Source: Vanilla planifolia | Lineage: Eukaryota; Streptophyta; Magnoliopsida; Asparagales; Orchidaceae | NCBI GenBank assembly: GCA_023846275.1 | Contig: CM043874.1 | Span: 27,811,630 to 27,875,629 of the forward strand | Reading direction: 5' to 3' | DNA length: 64,000 nucleotides | Part shown: piece by piece, positions 40,701-53,300 of the stretch | How positions within the stretch are numbered: the stretch's first letter is position 1 | How the letters are laid out: every line of letters starts with the position of its first letter | Notes under the pieces: generated by a model | Told to the model about the DNA's origin: nothing | The model's input: only the letters and a program-made list of their open reading frames with translations | Databases searched by the model: none | Made by a program: the position numbers and the translations under genes

Positions 40701-43700
40701 CCATAATTATCAATCCCTCCATGAATAGCATATAAACATTATACAAAATATAAGTGTCATAAGAATAAACTAGCTACCAACCCAAGTAAACTAGAATGGT
40801 GAATGCTATGTATAAAGCATATTTTAATAATCAAAATGAAAATGTGACTAAGCAATTTCATTGTACTAAATAATAGAATCTAATAGATAGATGCAATAGA
40901 TGCTCATTATTTAATTCGCTTTTCATATTCCATTTGTAGTTTTCATATAATTTTTTTATATACATCCCTATTTTTTACAATGTAGGACCAAGCCCTTATT
41001 ATAGGCTCAAATCATATCGTAATATCATATGTCATATTACTTCTTTGAAGGTGCATACAACATATCTAGGGATTGTCATACATCTCTTATCTCATCATAA
41101 CATTATATAACACAGTTTGTTGATGCCATGCTCATCCATATAATGACATAAATCATCTCTCATATAGTCTTTAGATGTCTTCCATATGATGACATTAGGC
41201 ATGTCATATCTATTCAAATATCAAGAAAAAATAGTTGTCTTTAACTCATTAAAGTCATAATAAATATCATATCCTACTATAATTACTCAAGTTGAGGATA
41301 ATAACCATGCTTGAAAGTATATGCATATAAAATTAATTTGAATTTCATAAATAGCATAATATATAATCAAAATACTATGATTAAATCATTTTTATTGTAA
41401 TTATAATTACCAATAAAATATGTCTATTTTATGACATCGAAGCATAGCTTAAATGTAAATATCAAAATATACTAACGAAAAAGCTCAAGCATGCCTTATA
41501 CCACAAAAGCTACAATAATATTTATAAGTAACATTTCTTATAAAATAATTTTGGTTTATTTTGTCTAGCTCAATTGTATAGTTTAGTTTGATTCTTTCTT
41601 TGCCAAACATTTGAAACCATATTTAGATTCTTTATATAGCTTTTCATTTTTGCATGTTTTTCAAACACTAAATTTTTCTAAATTTTGACAAGTTAACCTT
41701 TTTATCAAAAAGATTCTAACATTGTTTTTATGTAATCCACATTTTCTTAACTTTTTTATTACTCCACAAAAGTTTCTTTTTATATTAGATGGTCTTCTTA
41801 CAGATTAGACCATTTGATTGAACTAATTGAGTTATTCATTCCTCACATTACAATATGTGATTTATATAGAATATGACTTTTTAATTTGACAAGTTAATCA
41901 ACTAATACCACAACCCATAAGACTATTTGATCAGTCAATTGACCATCTAATTTACCAACAATCTTTAGCCTCAAAAATCTTCCTCTATCAGACCATCTAA
42001 TAAAGTCTACTAGCCCATCTGATCGTATCACATGAAGCTCTTCCTCAATACTCTATAAAATCCTAATTTTAAAAATACATCAATGCAAAACCTTAAGAAA
42101 TCAAATCCTTAAATCTTGAAACATGACTCTAACCTCATAATTATAATTAAGATATCATAAATTCTCTTGGAATTAAATTTTATCTTCAAATTTTTTTCTC
42201 TTCTCACTATTCTTTCTTATCTTGGGATCTTCTTACTTATGGAAAAAACTCAAGCTAACATTACATTCATTCCATGATATACCATACATTACATCGAATG
42301 CACTCACATTCTTATGCCATTCATAATGATCTACTTTGCATTATGCAACATATAAAATTATGCCAAAGATACCATATGCTAGCATCATCATCCTTATGTT
42401 AGGGATGAACTTATCATCATGTGTTTTGTATATTTTTAAGTAAGATAATATGTGTTGTTTCAAATGTACCACATCTGAGTTAGTATTGTCAAGTATATTT
42501 AATTTGTTTTGCCAACTCATTATCCCATAGGGGTGGATTTATGCCTAACAAAATTTTTATCGATTAACTTTCATAAAGTATTTTATGTAACAACAATGAA
42601 GAATGATGTATTTTTGCTATAGTTTTGTGAGAGATTCTTCTAAATTTGGCCATTTTGAGTGATCTTAATTAAATGTATGCCACTATGGTGCTCTTCTTTT
42701 TGTAATAATCTATGAATGGGCCTAAAGTTAAATTTTCACTGATTTGGTTTGGAGTTTATGAATGTTTAAGTTGGATAATGCACATTTCATGTTGTATGTT
42801 TTAATGATTTCTTTTATGATATCACTATAAACTTTTTTAGTTTTTATATTTTATTTTGCTTTAATACCCTTCACTTAAATTTACTTATGATGTTATCACT
42901 AAACAAGTGTGTTTGCATGGTTCATTTAAAGAATGTGTTAAAGTAATTTTGTTCTTCACTTCTAGTTGGAGATCATTTCAAATAAAAAAAACTATTTATT
43001 TGCCTTGTTTCTCATAAACATTATAGACAAAACATACAAAAGAATATTCACATGTTCAGAATGCTATATAGATGAAGAACTAAAAAAGAATGTGACATAA
43101 ATTAAGGAATGAGTCTAAGTTTAGAAGTGATGCTCTTAGAAAGGATTGATACTATAGAGATTAAGATTGCATTCAATCAATGACCATTTGAACTAGTAAA
43201 CTACATTGACCATCCATATCTTTTTGAAACTTGTGTGTTACTTTCAATGGCCTTAAAAACTCTAATTCGTTTGCAAAGAATAAAAAACTTATAATAACAT
43301 TTTTTAGTGAGGAATTTGTTTTATTAAGTTTGAGATGTTCTCCACTTGACAATCCCTATTCTAAGTATTTTTTTTGTTTCACTTTCCTTTAATTGGTTCA
43401 CATTATTACTTGTGGTTGCATTGTGTTGGATCTTTCACTAGCTATACTCTCTTGTGATGCCCCATTATTGTAGCATAGTATAACGAGAGAGTGTTGTTTA
43501 TTTAAGTTTAAATAATTTTAACTCAACTCAAAATCAAAATGTTTTGTTGGAATCAAACTGAAATTGATGTGAACAATGGTGATGATTCAACTTATGTATG
43601 ATTCTAAGCATGCAATACTCAAAATTAAACACACAATGTTGCAAAGTAATAATATTTCGACCTAGACACTTAAGTTCAAGGATTTTTTCTCACTTTGCCA

Positions 43701-46080
43701 TATTTCTATTAAGGCGAGCTAATGGAATAAATATATTTAAATAAATTTGAAGGTCAAAAATTGATGGTGTGAGTTCAATTTGGAATCCATTGTCTCTTCA
43801 TGATATGTCAATAATTATCTTTAAATAACTTTTTTTTATTAAAATTATAATTTATATATTTATAATATTTATAATATTTATAATATTTATAATAATTTCA
43901 ATTTTGAATTAATTGAAATCTTCAATAAGGATAACTAAGAAATAGTTTTGAAATAGAGTTTGATTGAGGCAAATAGACTCATGTATCAGTGATATTAGGT
44001 TTATAAAATAATTATTTAATATTTGATCAAATTGTTAGAATCTTGTAATTAAATAGTCTAATCCTAAGATTTTATATGTTTGTACCACTGGCCATTTTTT
44101 ATCTCTAGCTTATTTTCCGTGGCCTCAAGTGAAAACATTCAATTGAAACTTTTTCTCCAATTTAAATTAGATATTTTATGGATCCCTAGGGATATTTCAC
44201 CATTATTTGATCTTCAATTAATTAGCTTATGTTATTGTCAAAGAGACATCAAATCATTGCCACAAATTCACATTCCAAGTTAATTATCATCCAAACACTT
44301 GATCTATGATGTCTTGAACACAAGTAAATCGCTTTAATTACTATGAACAATTCCTCAATTAAAACATAAACTTCTTGACATTTTAAAAGGAAAATTTGCT
44401 TGTTGTTGAACTTTGTGCTTTTTTGCAAAGCTTTGCTCATTTGAAATAGTTGTCATGGAATATTAAGTTAATAATGAAAAATAAATTGTAAATTGTGTCA
44501 TTATTACATGATATTGAACAAATTTGTATTTAACAAATGTGCTGTTAATAAAACACTTAATCGAACGATTTGTATTATGAAATGACAAATACTTTCAGTA
44601 TTTGATTGAGTGAAATGAATTTTTTTTAATAATTTTTTAGATGACAAATTAGGTTTTGTTTTCATTTCAATTTTTTGTAAAACAGATGTAAAACTTATTT
44701 TAATAATGCACTAAACATATTTCAATATGCTGTTTTATCAACTTGCAGGTGATGAACAAGAGAAGCTAAGTTTGATCAAACTCGCAAGTATAATCGAAAT
44801 TTCATCAAAGAAAGGAACCCCGGATCTCAATCTTCATAACAAGCTAATGGATGAAGTGGACTGGCTTCCTAATTCAATTGGGAAGCTCTCTTTCCTTCTT
44901 ACTCTAGACCTGTCAGAGAACAGCATAATTGCCATTCCAAACACAATAGGATCTCTTTCATCTCTCAAGAGTTTGGATTTCAGAGCAAACCAGATCACCG
45001 AGCTCCCAAGCACAATAGGAAACTTGCTTCACCTACACAACCTTCAACTGAGCAGCAACCTGTTAACCTTCCTTCCATCCACGCTCGGAAAACTACTAAG
45101 TTTAGCAGAACTGGACCTCAGCTACAACAGACTCGACTATCTTCCTGATGCAATTGGTCATCTCGTCAACTTAAAGAAGCTCAACATTGAAGCAAATAAC
45201 ATTGAGGAACTTCCTCATACTATTGGTAACTGCAGTTCCCTGGTTGAGCTCAGGGCAAACTACAATCACCTCAAATGCCTTCCTGAGGCCATAGGAAGAC
45301 TTGACTCACTGGAAATCCTCTTTGTGAGATACAACAATATCAAGGGGCTTCCTACCACTATGGCTTCTCTCTCGAGGTTGAAGGAGGTGGATGTCAGCTT
45401 CAACGAGCTCGAGTCAATTCCAGAGAGTTTGTGCCTTTTAACTACACTTGTGAAGCTAAACGTGGGAAACAACTTTGCTGATCTCAAGTCCTTGCCGAGA
45501 GCCATAGGCAATCTTGAGATGTTAGTGGAGTTGGATATAAACAATAATCAAATAAAAGTGCTACCGGATTCATTTGGCATGTTGACACAGCTATGTGTCC
45601 TCAAAGTGGAAGGGAATCCCTTAGAGGTGCCACCAAAGCAAGTTACAGAGATGGGCGCACAGGTAATGGCCAAAATTCTTTTAGATGTTTTCTAATTACA
45701 GTACTGTTAATGGCGTGTTTGAATCGGAAGTAATTAATAGTTTTATTACAAAGGTGGAGGAAGTGAATGAATAACAAACACTTCACTTAAATGGGACCTC
45801 TTTTATGATAAACTAAAAATACAAACTTGGAAAACATTTGATCACAGTTTCTACTTCTCATATATTTTACTAATGACAAAACAAACAAGCCCTTTAGCTA
45901 CATAACATTAAAGTTCGTAGTTGTGATTCCCAGGCAGTGGTGCATTATATGGCTGAGATGGTTGCAAGAAGAGCTGTTAGATCTCTGCCATCGAAGTCAA
46001 AGAAGGGGAGTTTTAACATCTGTATCTTTACAAATCCAAGCAGAAGGACAAATCATGACCTTGATAACGTGAAGAGTTGA
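34273..46080 (+). CDS. PIRL: Plant intracellular Ras-group-related LRR protein (PIRL4/5/9-like), three coding exons
   Basis: The CDS is join(34273..34789, 44749..45662, 45934..46080), 1578 nt for 525 residues. PIRLs are plant-specific cytoplasmic LRR proteins related to animal Ras-binding LRR proteins such as SHOC2. They are thought to act as protein-interaction scaffolds, and some Arabidopsis members act in pollen development. Residues 1-172 form a charged helical N-terminal region with EVVKEIM-like and KLLDLEN-like segments typical of the family. Residues 212-466 are 11 LRRs of the form LPxxIGxLxxLxxLdlsxNxIxx. Ten are 23 residues long and repeat 9 is 25. Residues 467-525 are a basic tail with a GAQAVVHYM segment across the exon 2/3 join; this lies where the family GVYW-type motif sits, but I see no Trp. 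Length is close to Arabidopsis PIRL4/5. The ATG at 34273 is the first codon in this frame that gives the family N-terminus. No frameshift or stop interrupts the CDS, so it looks functional. Assignment to PIRL is firm; the exact subgroup is inferred. Confidence 0.95.
34985..37920. repeat. Tandem ~775-bp repeat in intron 1; second copy split by insertion
   Basis: Unit 1 is 34985-35760. Unit 2 starts at about 35766 (AAGAAAGGACAA block 35836, matching 35047), is interrupted at about 35900, and resumes at about 37290-37920. Landmarks, unit 1 / unit 2, are the CTTATCAATxCAT block (35219 / 37411), the CATTATxATTCAA block (35301 / 37497), the TTTGTGTGGTTxCxCATCCAAC block (35618 / 37782) and the AGTATGCATT block (35714 / 37881). 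No coding sequence is present. The ~1.37 kb between is AT-rich and unrelated to the unit. Confidence 0.6.
35900..37290. other. AT-rich insertion within the second repeat unit
   Basis: About 1.4 kb separates the two parts of repeat unit 2. It contains a perfect 12-bp inverted repeat (36980-36991 with 37011-37022, loop 19 nt) and long A/T-rich single-copy-looking stretches. I see no LTRs, terminal inverted repeats or coding frame that would identify it. Confidence 0.35.
37921..39929. other. Intron 1 segment, unassigned retroelement-like DNA
   Basis: 38150-39560 has the more even wording of decayed coding sequence, probably on the minus strand, but I could not match it to a named domain. The short frames here are not supported as genes. 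Confidence 0.25.
39930..43020. repeat. Direct repeat pair in intron 1 (LTR-like)
   Basis: About 39930-40700 and 42270-43020 are diverged direct repeats about 2.3 kb apart. Landmarks, left / right, are the ATTCTATGATGTACCATAAATT / ATTCCATGATATACCATACATT-type block (39929 / 42270), the TGATCTxATTxxAAT block (40342 / 42660), the TTTGGAGTxTxTGAAT block (40424 / 42750) and the GTGTTTGCATGxTTxAT block (40568 / 42908). The interior (40700-42230) has no recognised coding domain. This may be a small LTR element or a tandem LTR. Confidence 0.55.
43021..44748. other. 3' part of intron 1, AT-rich, with a 9-bp tandem repeat
   Basis: There is no supported coding sequence. 43859-43895 is about four copies of TATAATATT. 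The intron's 3' end has a T-rich tract before TTGCAG at 44748. Confidence 0.5.
44749..45662 (+). CDS. PIRL: PIRL coding exon 2 (LRR domain)
   Basis: The acceptor is TTGCAG|GT at 44748/44749. The two leading bases complete the Gly codon begun in exon 1. The exon encodes residues 173-477: a KLSLIKLASIIE linker and all 11 LRRs (212-466), followed by a proline/charged cap. The donor is CAG|GTAATG at 45662/45663, phase 0. The reading frame is uninterrupted. Repeat 9 carries two extra residues around NNFADLKS, a feature I also associate with other PIRL4/5-type proteins. Confidence 0.95.
45934..46080 (+). CDS. PIRL: PIRL coding exon 3 (C-terminal tail)
   Basis: The acceptor is CCCAG|GCA at 45933/45934, after a 271-bp intron (45663-45933) in phase 0. 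The exon encodes 48 residues, beginning AVVHYMAEMVARR and ending with a short basic/Ser-rich tail, then TGA at 46078-46080. The AVVxYMAEMV segment is the usual continuation of PIRL4/5-type proteins after the last LRR, so the splice is supported by protein homology as well as by borders. Confidence 0.9.
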   Translation, partial: AVVHYMAEMVARRAVRSLPSKSKKGSFNICIFTNPSRRTNHDLDNVKS

Positions 46081-46520
46081 TCCTATGAAGCCTGAAGACT
46101 TTGTCGAGGTTTGAATTGTTGGTTTTGATAAGTTGCTTCTATTCCATCATTTTTATTGGTATTCTAGTTTTTCTCATAAAACTGCATAACCTTTGCAGGG
46201 ATATCACAACCAGCCTACTTCAAAGCAGAAGAATTATTGTGTCAATCTGCACCAAATTGTACATTGAAACAGTAAAAAGTAAATATGTACATGTAATGAA
46301 CAAAGTTGGACTGACTAACAGAATTTACAGACCCAAAACTGAACGAATTACATTGCTGGCGCTCAAAATTTCCACTGGTTCAGAAAATAATTGAGATGAT
46401 GGGCTTGGCTGCTTGGACTCTTGGTTTGTTTGTTGCGGGTCCCTTTCTCTCTTAACTATACACATATGTGTGATGCAGCAAGGTCTGCTATCACTGCAGC
46501 TCCATTGCTATTGTTAATTT
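46081..46520 (+). other. PIRL 3' UTR with probable 90-bp intron
   Basis: Downstream of the TGA, GAG|GTTTGA at 46108/46109 and TTTGCAG|GG at 46198/46199 frame a T-rich 90-bp intron. The flanking sequence (46081-46108 and 46199 onward) is less T-rich and exon-like. The junction would lie 28 nt after the stop codon, too close to be expected to trigger nonsense-mediated decay. The polyadenylation site is not obvious; the exon-like composition fades by about 46520. Confidence 0.45.
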
Positions 46521-49500
46521 CATCTTTTGTTTTCTAATTTTATAATTTAGCGTCGTTTTGTCACTCTTTGTACCCGCAACACCCTAGGACATGTCTAGTT
46601 GGGTTGTGAGTTGATTTGCCTCAGATTAAGTTGTTTTGAGGTCTCTAGGGATTTTTTTTATCACGTTTAATAGTTTCCTCCAGACCTTATTTGCAGCTTT
46701 TGAGCACTTTTGAGTTAAGCTCAGAAATCATGAAGATGCTTCCCTTGCTGTTTGACAACAAACCCAGAACCTAAACCCAACATAAATCCAACTTCACCAA
46801 CTACAATACTCTAGGCCTAAGTCGAGTTGAGTTCACACTTACAATCCTAAAACTCTCATAGCCTTAATCCCTTACCCTTAAACTTAACCTAAACTAGCCT
46901 TAATATTCACATTAATCAACCTTAATTAGAACTTAAACATTATAGAAACCCTTTCAAACCTTTACCATATAGTTACAAAAGCAAAGGCCTAAACCTAACT
47001 CATCATTTATTTAATTCTTAAATCATCACTTTATCTTTATACCTATTTTTCTTTCCTTTTCTTTTGGATAGAGTTTTCAACAAGAACAATGCTACCTACT
47101 ACACACGTAAGACTTTGCACTTGAATTTGAATTTTGTTTTGTTTTATACCTATGACATTCTACAACTCCATTAAGAGAAATTCCTTGGTGTGATAAAACA
47201 CGTAGTCACTATTCAATTACAAATTAAGTGGTATCTAATCATAAAAAAAAACTTTGATTTATATCAATTAAGTATCAAAGCATTGTAACATTCTAGTTAC
47301 ATCACTATTTTTCAATGTTTATGATCTTTCTTATAAAGCTCAAAATTTTTTTCTTCCATAATTAATGTGAGAATATTCTCTTTGTATCTTTCCTCACCTA
47401 AAAATTTGTCAAGAGCCACTCCATGTAGATAATTTACTTCCCTAAGATGTTACCTAGTGATCACTCATTATCCTCTTTAATCCCAAGTGTTCCATATAGA
47501 GTAGACTATTTGAAATATAGTTGAAAAATTTTTAAAACTATTTGGATAAAAATTACAAGAATTAGTCAAGTGGCTAAAATTTTAATTAAACATTCCTAAT
47601 TATTTAATTTTATTTTAAACATAATGGGCTGCAATGTGGGAAAAGTTAAGAAAACAAATTTTATTTCCTAATTTTAACAAATACATGCTTGTAGAAAGGG
47701 ATAAGCATAGATGCTCATGTACGAAAGTGTGTGATCATTCGAGGATAAAGATTTAAGGTAAGAAGCAATCCTTTCAAAGGTGTACAAGGTTTTGGGAAAT
47801 TTCTTAGCCTTTAGGATGTTAGAAAAGAGAAAAACTATCATATGAAAAAAGAAAAAATGATGATTTGAAAAACTTTTGTGAGGCACGTGCAATGAAAGAT
47901 CTTAAATGGGTGTCCACTACTTTTGAAAAATATATTAGGCATTCTATATGTTGTTTATGCATTTGGTTGATACTTGATGTATTGAAGCAAATTGTCTATC
48001 TTTATTTTTTTAAAACTCATAGATGAGTTTGTTTCTTGCAATGCTTACATGTGTATAGTTTTATTAAGCTACATGTGTTACATAACTTTAATGTATGGAT
48101 TCGAATCTTATGGGTATGTTAATGGAAGAACACAACAAAAATAGATAAAATTTATTAGAACAACAATGACTTATCCTAGAATTTCAAAAAAGAAAATAAA
48201 GGTTTTCCAAGCAAATTATTTTTAATTAATCAAGGTTTATTTGTTTGGCAAAGAAGCCCTATGTGGCAACCCCACAAAAATGGGACAAATGTACTAAAGG
48301 TACAAGAGGAATTGGGCTAGATAATATGTCCTTAAGATAACAACTTAAGTTAGAATCCATAAAGGTGCAACCAAGTTTACTAACATAGACCTCACTAGCC
48401 TAAAGTTATAGAGAGGAAAGCTACAATCTATGGGACAAGGCTTCTAAAAGTTAAAAACCATCTAAGGGGTAGCTAAAATTGAAAAATTGTAAGGGTACCA
48501 ATTAAATAAAAATATAAAGAATTATGTTTGAAAATAAGAGGTCAAGGGATCTTTGGAACTAAACGAAGTCCAAAAATAAGAAAAATTAGATACATAATAA
48601 ACACTATATATTATATATTTGTATTGTCTACTTATCATTTATATCTTTATTATACTCACATGCTTATGATATGGACCCAACATGTAATATGCATAAAGAC
48701 CATGCAGATTTGTTTATTGAGCAATTAATAGTTAACTTAGCCTATTTTGACTTCTTTCTAATTTACTTTTTAGACTTTTTAATAATTATTCATCTTAGTG
48801 TTCTTTCATTTTTTATTTTCTTATCATGTTTCTAATATGTATTATATCTCTTATAATCATTATAAGGGCCTAGGTATTACCTAATAAAATCTTATATTAT
48901 ATCATATCATATTTATATCAAGCACATAACTTACAAATCTTATTTTATAAGATATCATCTAACATCACATCATATCATATAAACTCTAGATAATGGGTTA
49001 TTAAATCATGTCTACATTAAACATAAAGCATGCATATCTCATCTCAAACTAATTTTGCATAAAAATATAGCTAGCTTATCTTATCTTATATAACATCCAT
49101 ATCATAACATATCTCATCTTATATTAACAACTAGTATATCTCATACATTATTGGTACCATATCAAATCATATCATTATATCATCTAAGCTTGGCTTGAAC
49201 CTATGGCAACAATGAAGTATAGAAATTTGGATGATGTCATTGGAAAAAATATCTTATTCCCATATTAAAATAGTGTCTCTATGTCACATCAATACCATCA
49301 TGGGTATAATAATCATAATAAGACTCATAAGCCAAATCATATCAAATACTATTATGATGCTAAGTTAGAACCAACATATTACAACAACTATCTTATATTT
49401 TTATTCATCATAATTTTATATTACATCATAACAAATTGTTTAAATTACATTTAGCCTTTTTTTCTTTTACTTTTATTTTGTTTTCTCTTCTAATGTTTCA

Positions 49501-50300
49501 ATTTATCCTACACTATGTTGTCTATATATATGTATGAATATATATATAAATATATATATATACATTTTTATTGATTAATAAACTATCATATTGTTTGTAT
49601 TCATGCATATTCCATAATTTCATATCATGTTTCTCAAGTATTGTTATACATGCAATTATCTAATATATGCACATGAGTTCATGTGACATATTATGTACTT
49701 TAATTCATGCACAAAATTTAATATAACAACTAATGTTTTTGTAATGAATTCTATTTACTTTCCTGGATAACGACTCTCATGTCATTTTCTCTTTTTTTCT
49801 TTGCTTCCTACATAATGACACATTAAGATCACAATATACCCATTACAAATATTATACTTAATTAATTATCATACTTATATAATAACTTTTCTTAATATTA
49901 TGAAATAATGACACATTAGGATCATACCCTCTTATATCTCTTTATGTGCATAGAATCACAAACTTTCAAGAGAGGTACTTCAAGGATTTTGTTGTAACAA
50001 CACTTTCTAAAATATCCAAAATTATAGGTCTTTCAATAGCCATGAATCGAAAACAAGAACATAAAGAAGATCTTGAAATTAAAAAATACACAAACAACCT
50101 CTAAGCCATACCTCTGTTTCTCATAGCTACAAAAATAATACTTCTATTTCAAAGTAGTATATTAGGTATACAAGGATTATCACCTAAACATGCTTAAATC
50201 TTCATCAAGAGATCACTTCTAAATACATTGAATCTAGAATTAGAAGAAAATAATTAAGGAGACAAAATGACAAAAATCAATTACACAACATAAAGCAGTA
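46521..50300. other. AT-rich intergenic DNA
   Basis: There is no supported gene. 46730-47060 is a G-poor, CCTAA/CTTAAC-rich strand similar in style to the repeats at 1-1700 and 29-30 kb, probably the same family. 48880-49200 is dense in TATCATATC/ATCATATCAT words, as in a degenerate short-period repeat. 49525-49562 is an AT-rich simple sequence. Confidence 0.35.
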
Positions 50301-53300
50301 GGAGTGTGCATTGAGTTGCATAAGGAGATTTGCTATAAGTGCACTGAAGTGCACACTACAATGGCTAATCAAGTGTAGAGTCATGGATGTGCCCTTAGGA
50401 GATCTAGACCTAAAGAAAGAATTGCTAAAAAAATTTAGAAGTTATGAAATTTATAAGAATTTAAAGAGTTATAAGAATCAAAACTTCACGAAATTTAGCA
50501 ATCCCTTAAAAAATCTTTTTGGAAAATTCAATATCCTTTGTGACAAAAATCATATTATCTTCTCCTTCTTTCTTTGCTCCTTTCCATTATCGCCCTTCCA
50601 TTTCCACTATTGCCACTTTAAAAAGAAGATATGTTGATGAGGACTCAGGGTGTGAACACCATGCAAACAGATCAAATCTCATTATTCTTAATGTTGAAAT
50701 ATGAAAATAGATTAGTTAATCTCACAACTTAGCTTGCTTACTCTAACATGCATCAAAAGAAATAAAAAGTATAGAAATCTTCTTTTATGAAACTTTTACT
50801 TCGATTTCTTATAAACATGAAGATTAACTCTTATTACTTAAGTCGATTATGCTTTAATAACTAATAATCTTAATAGTAAGTAATCCTTTTCTACCTCTTT
50901 TTCTCCCAATGACAACACTAATAATAATAATTAATAAAAAAATATTTTTCATCAAAAGGGGTAAAATAAAGTAACTATTGTATAACTCTTTCCTTTTAAT
51001 GATTAACTTCCATGTCCACTTACAACAATCTTATCCTCCAAATTCAACTCATGATTGTACTTATGGACCTATCAACTATTGCTATTCTTTCTTACAAGGC
51101 TTTAACAATGCCTTTTTTCTTGATCAAGTGTGAGAAAAAATAGAGATCATTCAAAAATCCTCTTAGAATCACTCCCAAAGGCCTTTCATGAAAATATTTT
51201 CCCCTCTAGAAGCTTTTGTATGAGAGATAAGAAGATGACCTAAACCCTCATTTTGAAAGTGCAAGGTTGAGGGGATTAGAAAATAGGGATGCAAGAAAAT
51301 TTAAAAAAACAATAAGAATTTATAAATAATATTTCATCAAATCCCTCCATATTTTAAAAATATTGTAAGAAATCTAAATAATATCCTAAAATTATAATAT
51401 ACATACTATTGGATTCTTCATGATGAGCTATATTCAAGAACTTGTTCATCATAGAATTTTGGATTATTTTGTGAGAATTCCTTTTGAGATGCATCATAAT
51501 AATATTCTTTATTCAAGTCTAAGAATATTTTTTTAAAATATTAATATTAAATTCTAATATTTAATTATAACTCTTAAGAATGGAAAATTAAAGTTCTTAG
51601 GTGATTTCATTTTTAATTTGATTATAACATAGTAATTTGATAATGAGAATCATTTTATTTCTTAAAACATATTCTTTCATTTCAATATTAAATTGGGATG
51701 GTTTAACTTAGATAGATTTGGCTAGCTTTATAAATTTTTTAAATCATACTTTATGATGTGAGATTAGGCTAGAACATATTTTCTCAAAAAAAATGAAAAT
51801 ATAACACCTAGATTTTTTAATGCCAAAACTTTTCTTTTTAAAATCTGTGGGTGTAATAAAACTTATGGACTAGTCAATATACTTAGCTTTTCAGCTTTCA
51901 CTCCCTAGACTTGACATTTAAGCTAAAAGTTACAAACCTCCAATTTGATCATCAAGCTTGAGGTGTGTTGTCCAAAATGAATCATGCCTTTTATTATTTT
52001 GTCAATTAGCTAATATAGAACTAATTTATCCTAGAATAAGATAACACACCAACCACACTAACATATATGTGGTGTTAAAGCAACCTAACAAAACCTATAA
52101 TGTAGTCCTTGCATATCCATAATGATAAAATATAGTCATACAATTCATGTGTTATCTGAAAACTCTAATTCTAATATATGAATAACAATATAAAATATGT
52201 AGATCTAAAAGCCCCTAAATGAATTTCTAATACAACTCAAGTCCATTAATGTATAAATATCAAAGTCATAAATGCAATAATATCACCACTACTAAAATCA
52301 AGGATGTTATGCAAAATATTAAGATTACTAGATGTACAACATGATGCCCTCATCTCTAGCTCCTAAGCATGCTCCTAACTCCTTGATTCTTTATGTAGAA
52401 AATAAGGGAGGGTGAGATAAAGCTCAATAAGCAATCCTCAAGCCTTTATATAAACATAATCATGTAGAAATAAAGAAATATCTTCAACCCTTTAATTGTT
52501 AACTTAATATAAATTTTCTTAGGTTTTTTCTACTTTAGATATGACCTTAAACACACTCCCTCAAAATTTCAACTACATATAAAAGTTTGGTGTAATAATT
52601 TAAGTCCATCCCAAATCATGGTGATAAGTTCTATATAATTCTTTTATGATCCTATGTTTAAAGCCATGATTAAATCTAGATAAGTTAAAGCATTTCTCCT
52701 CCATAATCATTTTTAATCAATAACTTTCTAATTCTATCTTATAATAAAGAGTAATGATAGATTCTTTTCTTAAAAATAATTAATTGGTCGAGCATATGAT
52801 CATGATCTTAAACAGGAATATACTACTCTTTAATAATTGTTGTTATTTCATCCTAATCATGATTAGTAATTTTGATCTTGCTCTACTTCTTTTAGCTCTT
52901 ATCCAAAATAACTCTTAACTTTTTCTATAACTTCATCTCATTGAGCTTAACCTTTCTCTCATTCAACATATCGTACCAACCCCAAATAATGTCCTACACT
53001 AACCAACAAATAAAAAAACTTAATCATCTAAAGTTTACCATATGTAGGATCTTTAGTTTTAAATGAGAAGGATATCTCACATGGGAAGGAGTTCAAAATG
53101 GTCTTTATTATAATTTGCAATAGAAGGAGAGTAATTTATCTATTGTATACTTGGAGAAATGGAATGGAAATCCTTTTCCTTCCATTCTTGAACTATGAAC
53201 ATAGGAACTTTAAGCTTTTATTTGGTGCAAGAAGTTTTGAATTTGATGATATATAGAAACAAGTTCCTTTTATAGGATTGGAACTTCATTTTTGTTTCTA

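Larger units (their letters stand above)
34790..44748 (+). other. PIRL intron 1, ~10 kb, repeat-filled
   Basis: GTAAGT...TTGCAG borders and phase 1 on both sides define a 9959-bp intron between the helical N-terminal exon and the LRR exon. It contains a tandem LTR-like repeat split by an insertion (34985-37920), a second pair of direct repeats (about 39930-40700 and 42270-43020), a 9-bp tandem repeat (43859-43895) and unassigned AT-rich DNA. I find no recognisable coding exon inside it. Confidence 0.85.

Noticed and set aside
44727..45695. A stand-alone 322-residue LRR protein
   Set aside because: Its first eight residues come from intron sequence before the TTGCAG acceptor and its last residues from intron 2. 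It is the LRR exon of the PIRL gene.
46101..46394. A 97-residue plus-strand protein after PIRL
   Set aside because: It spans the inferred 3' UTR intron and has no family features. The hydrophobic part is the T-rich intron.
46780..47000. CCTAAAC/CCCTTAAAC-like words suggesting interstitial telomeric repeats
   Set aside because: The words are irregular with no tandem CCCTAAA array, and they match the style of the G-poor repeat family.
50311..50637. A 108-residue plus-strand frame
   Set aside because: It does not begin with ATG, shows no domain, and its lysine- and phenylalanine-rich end reflects AT-rich composition.
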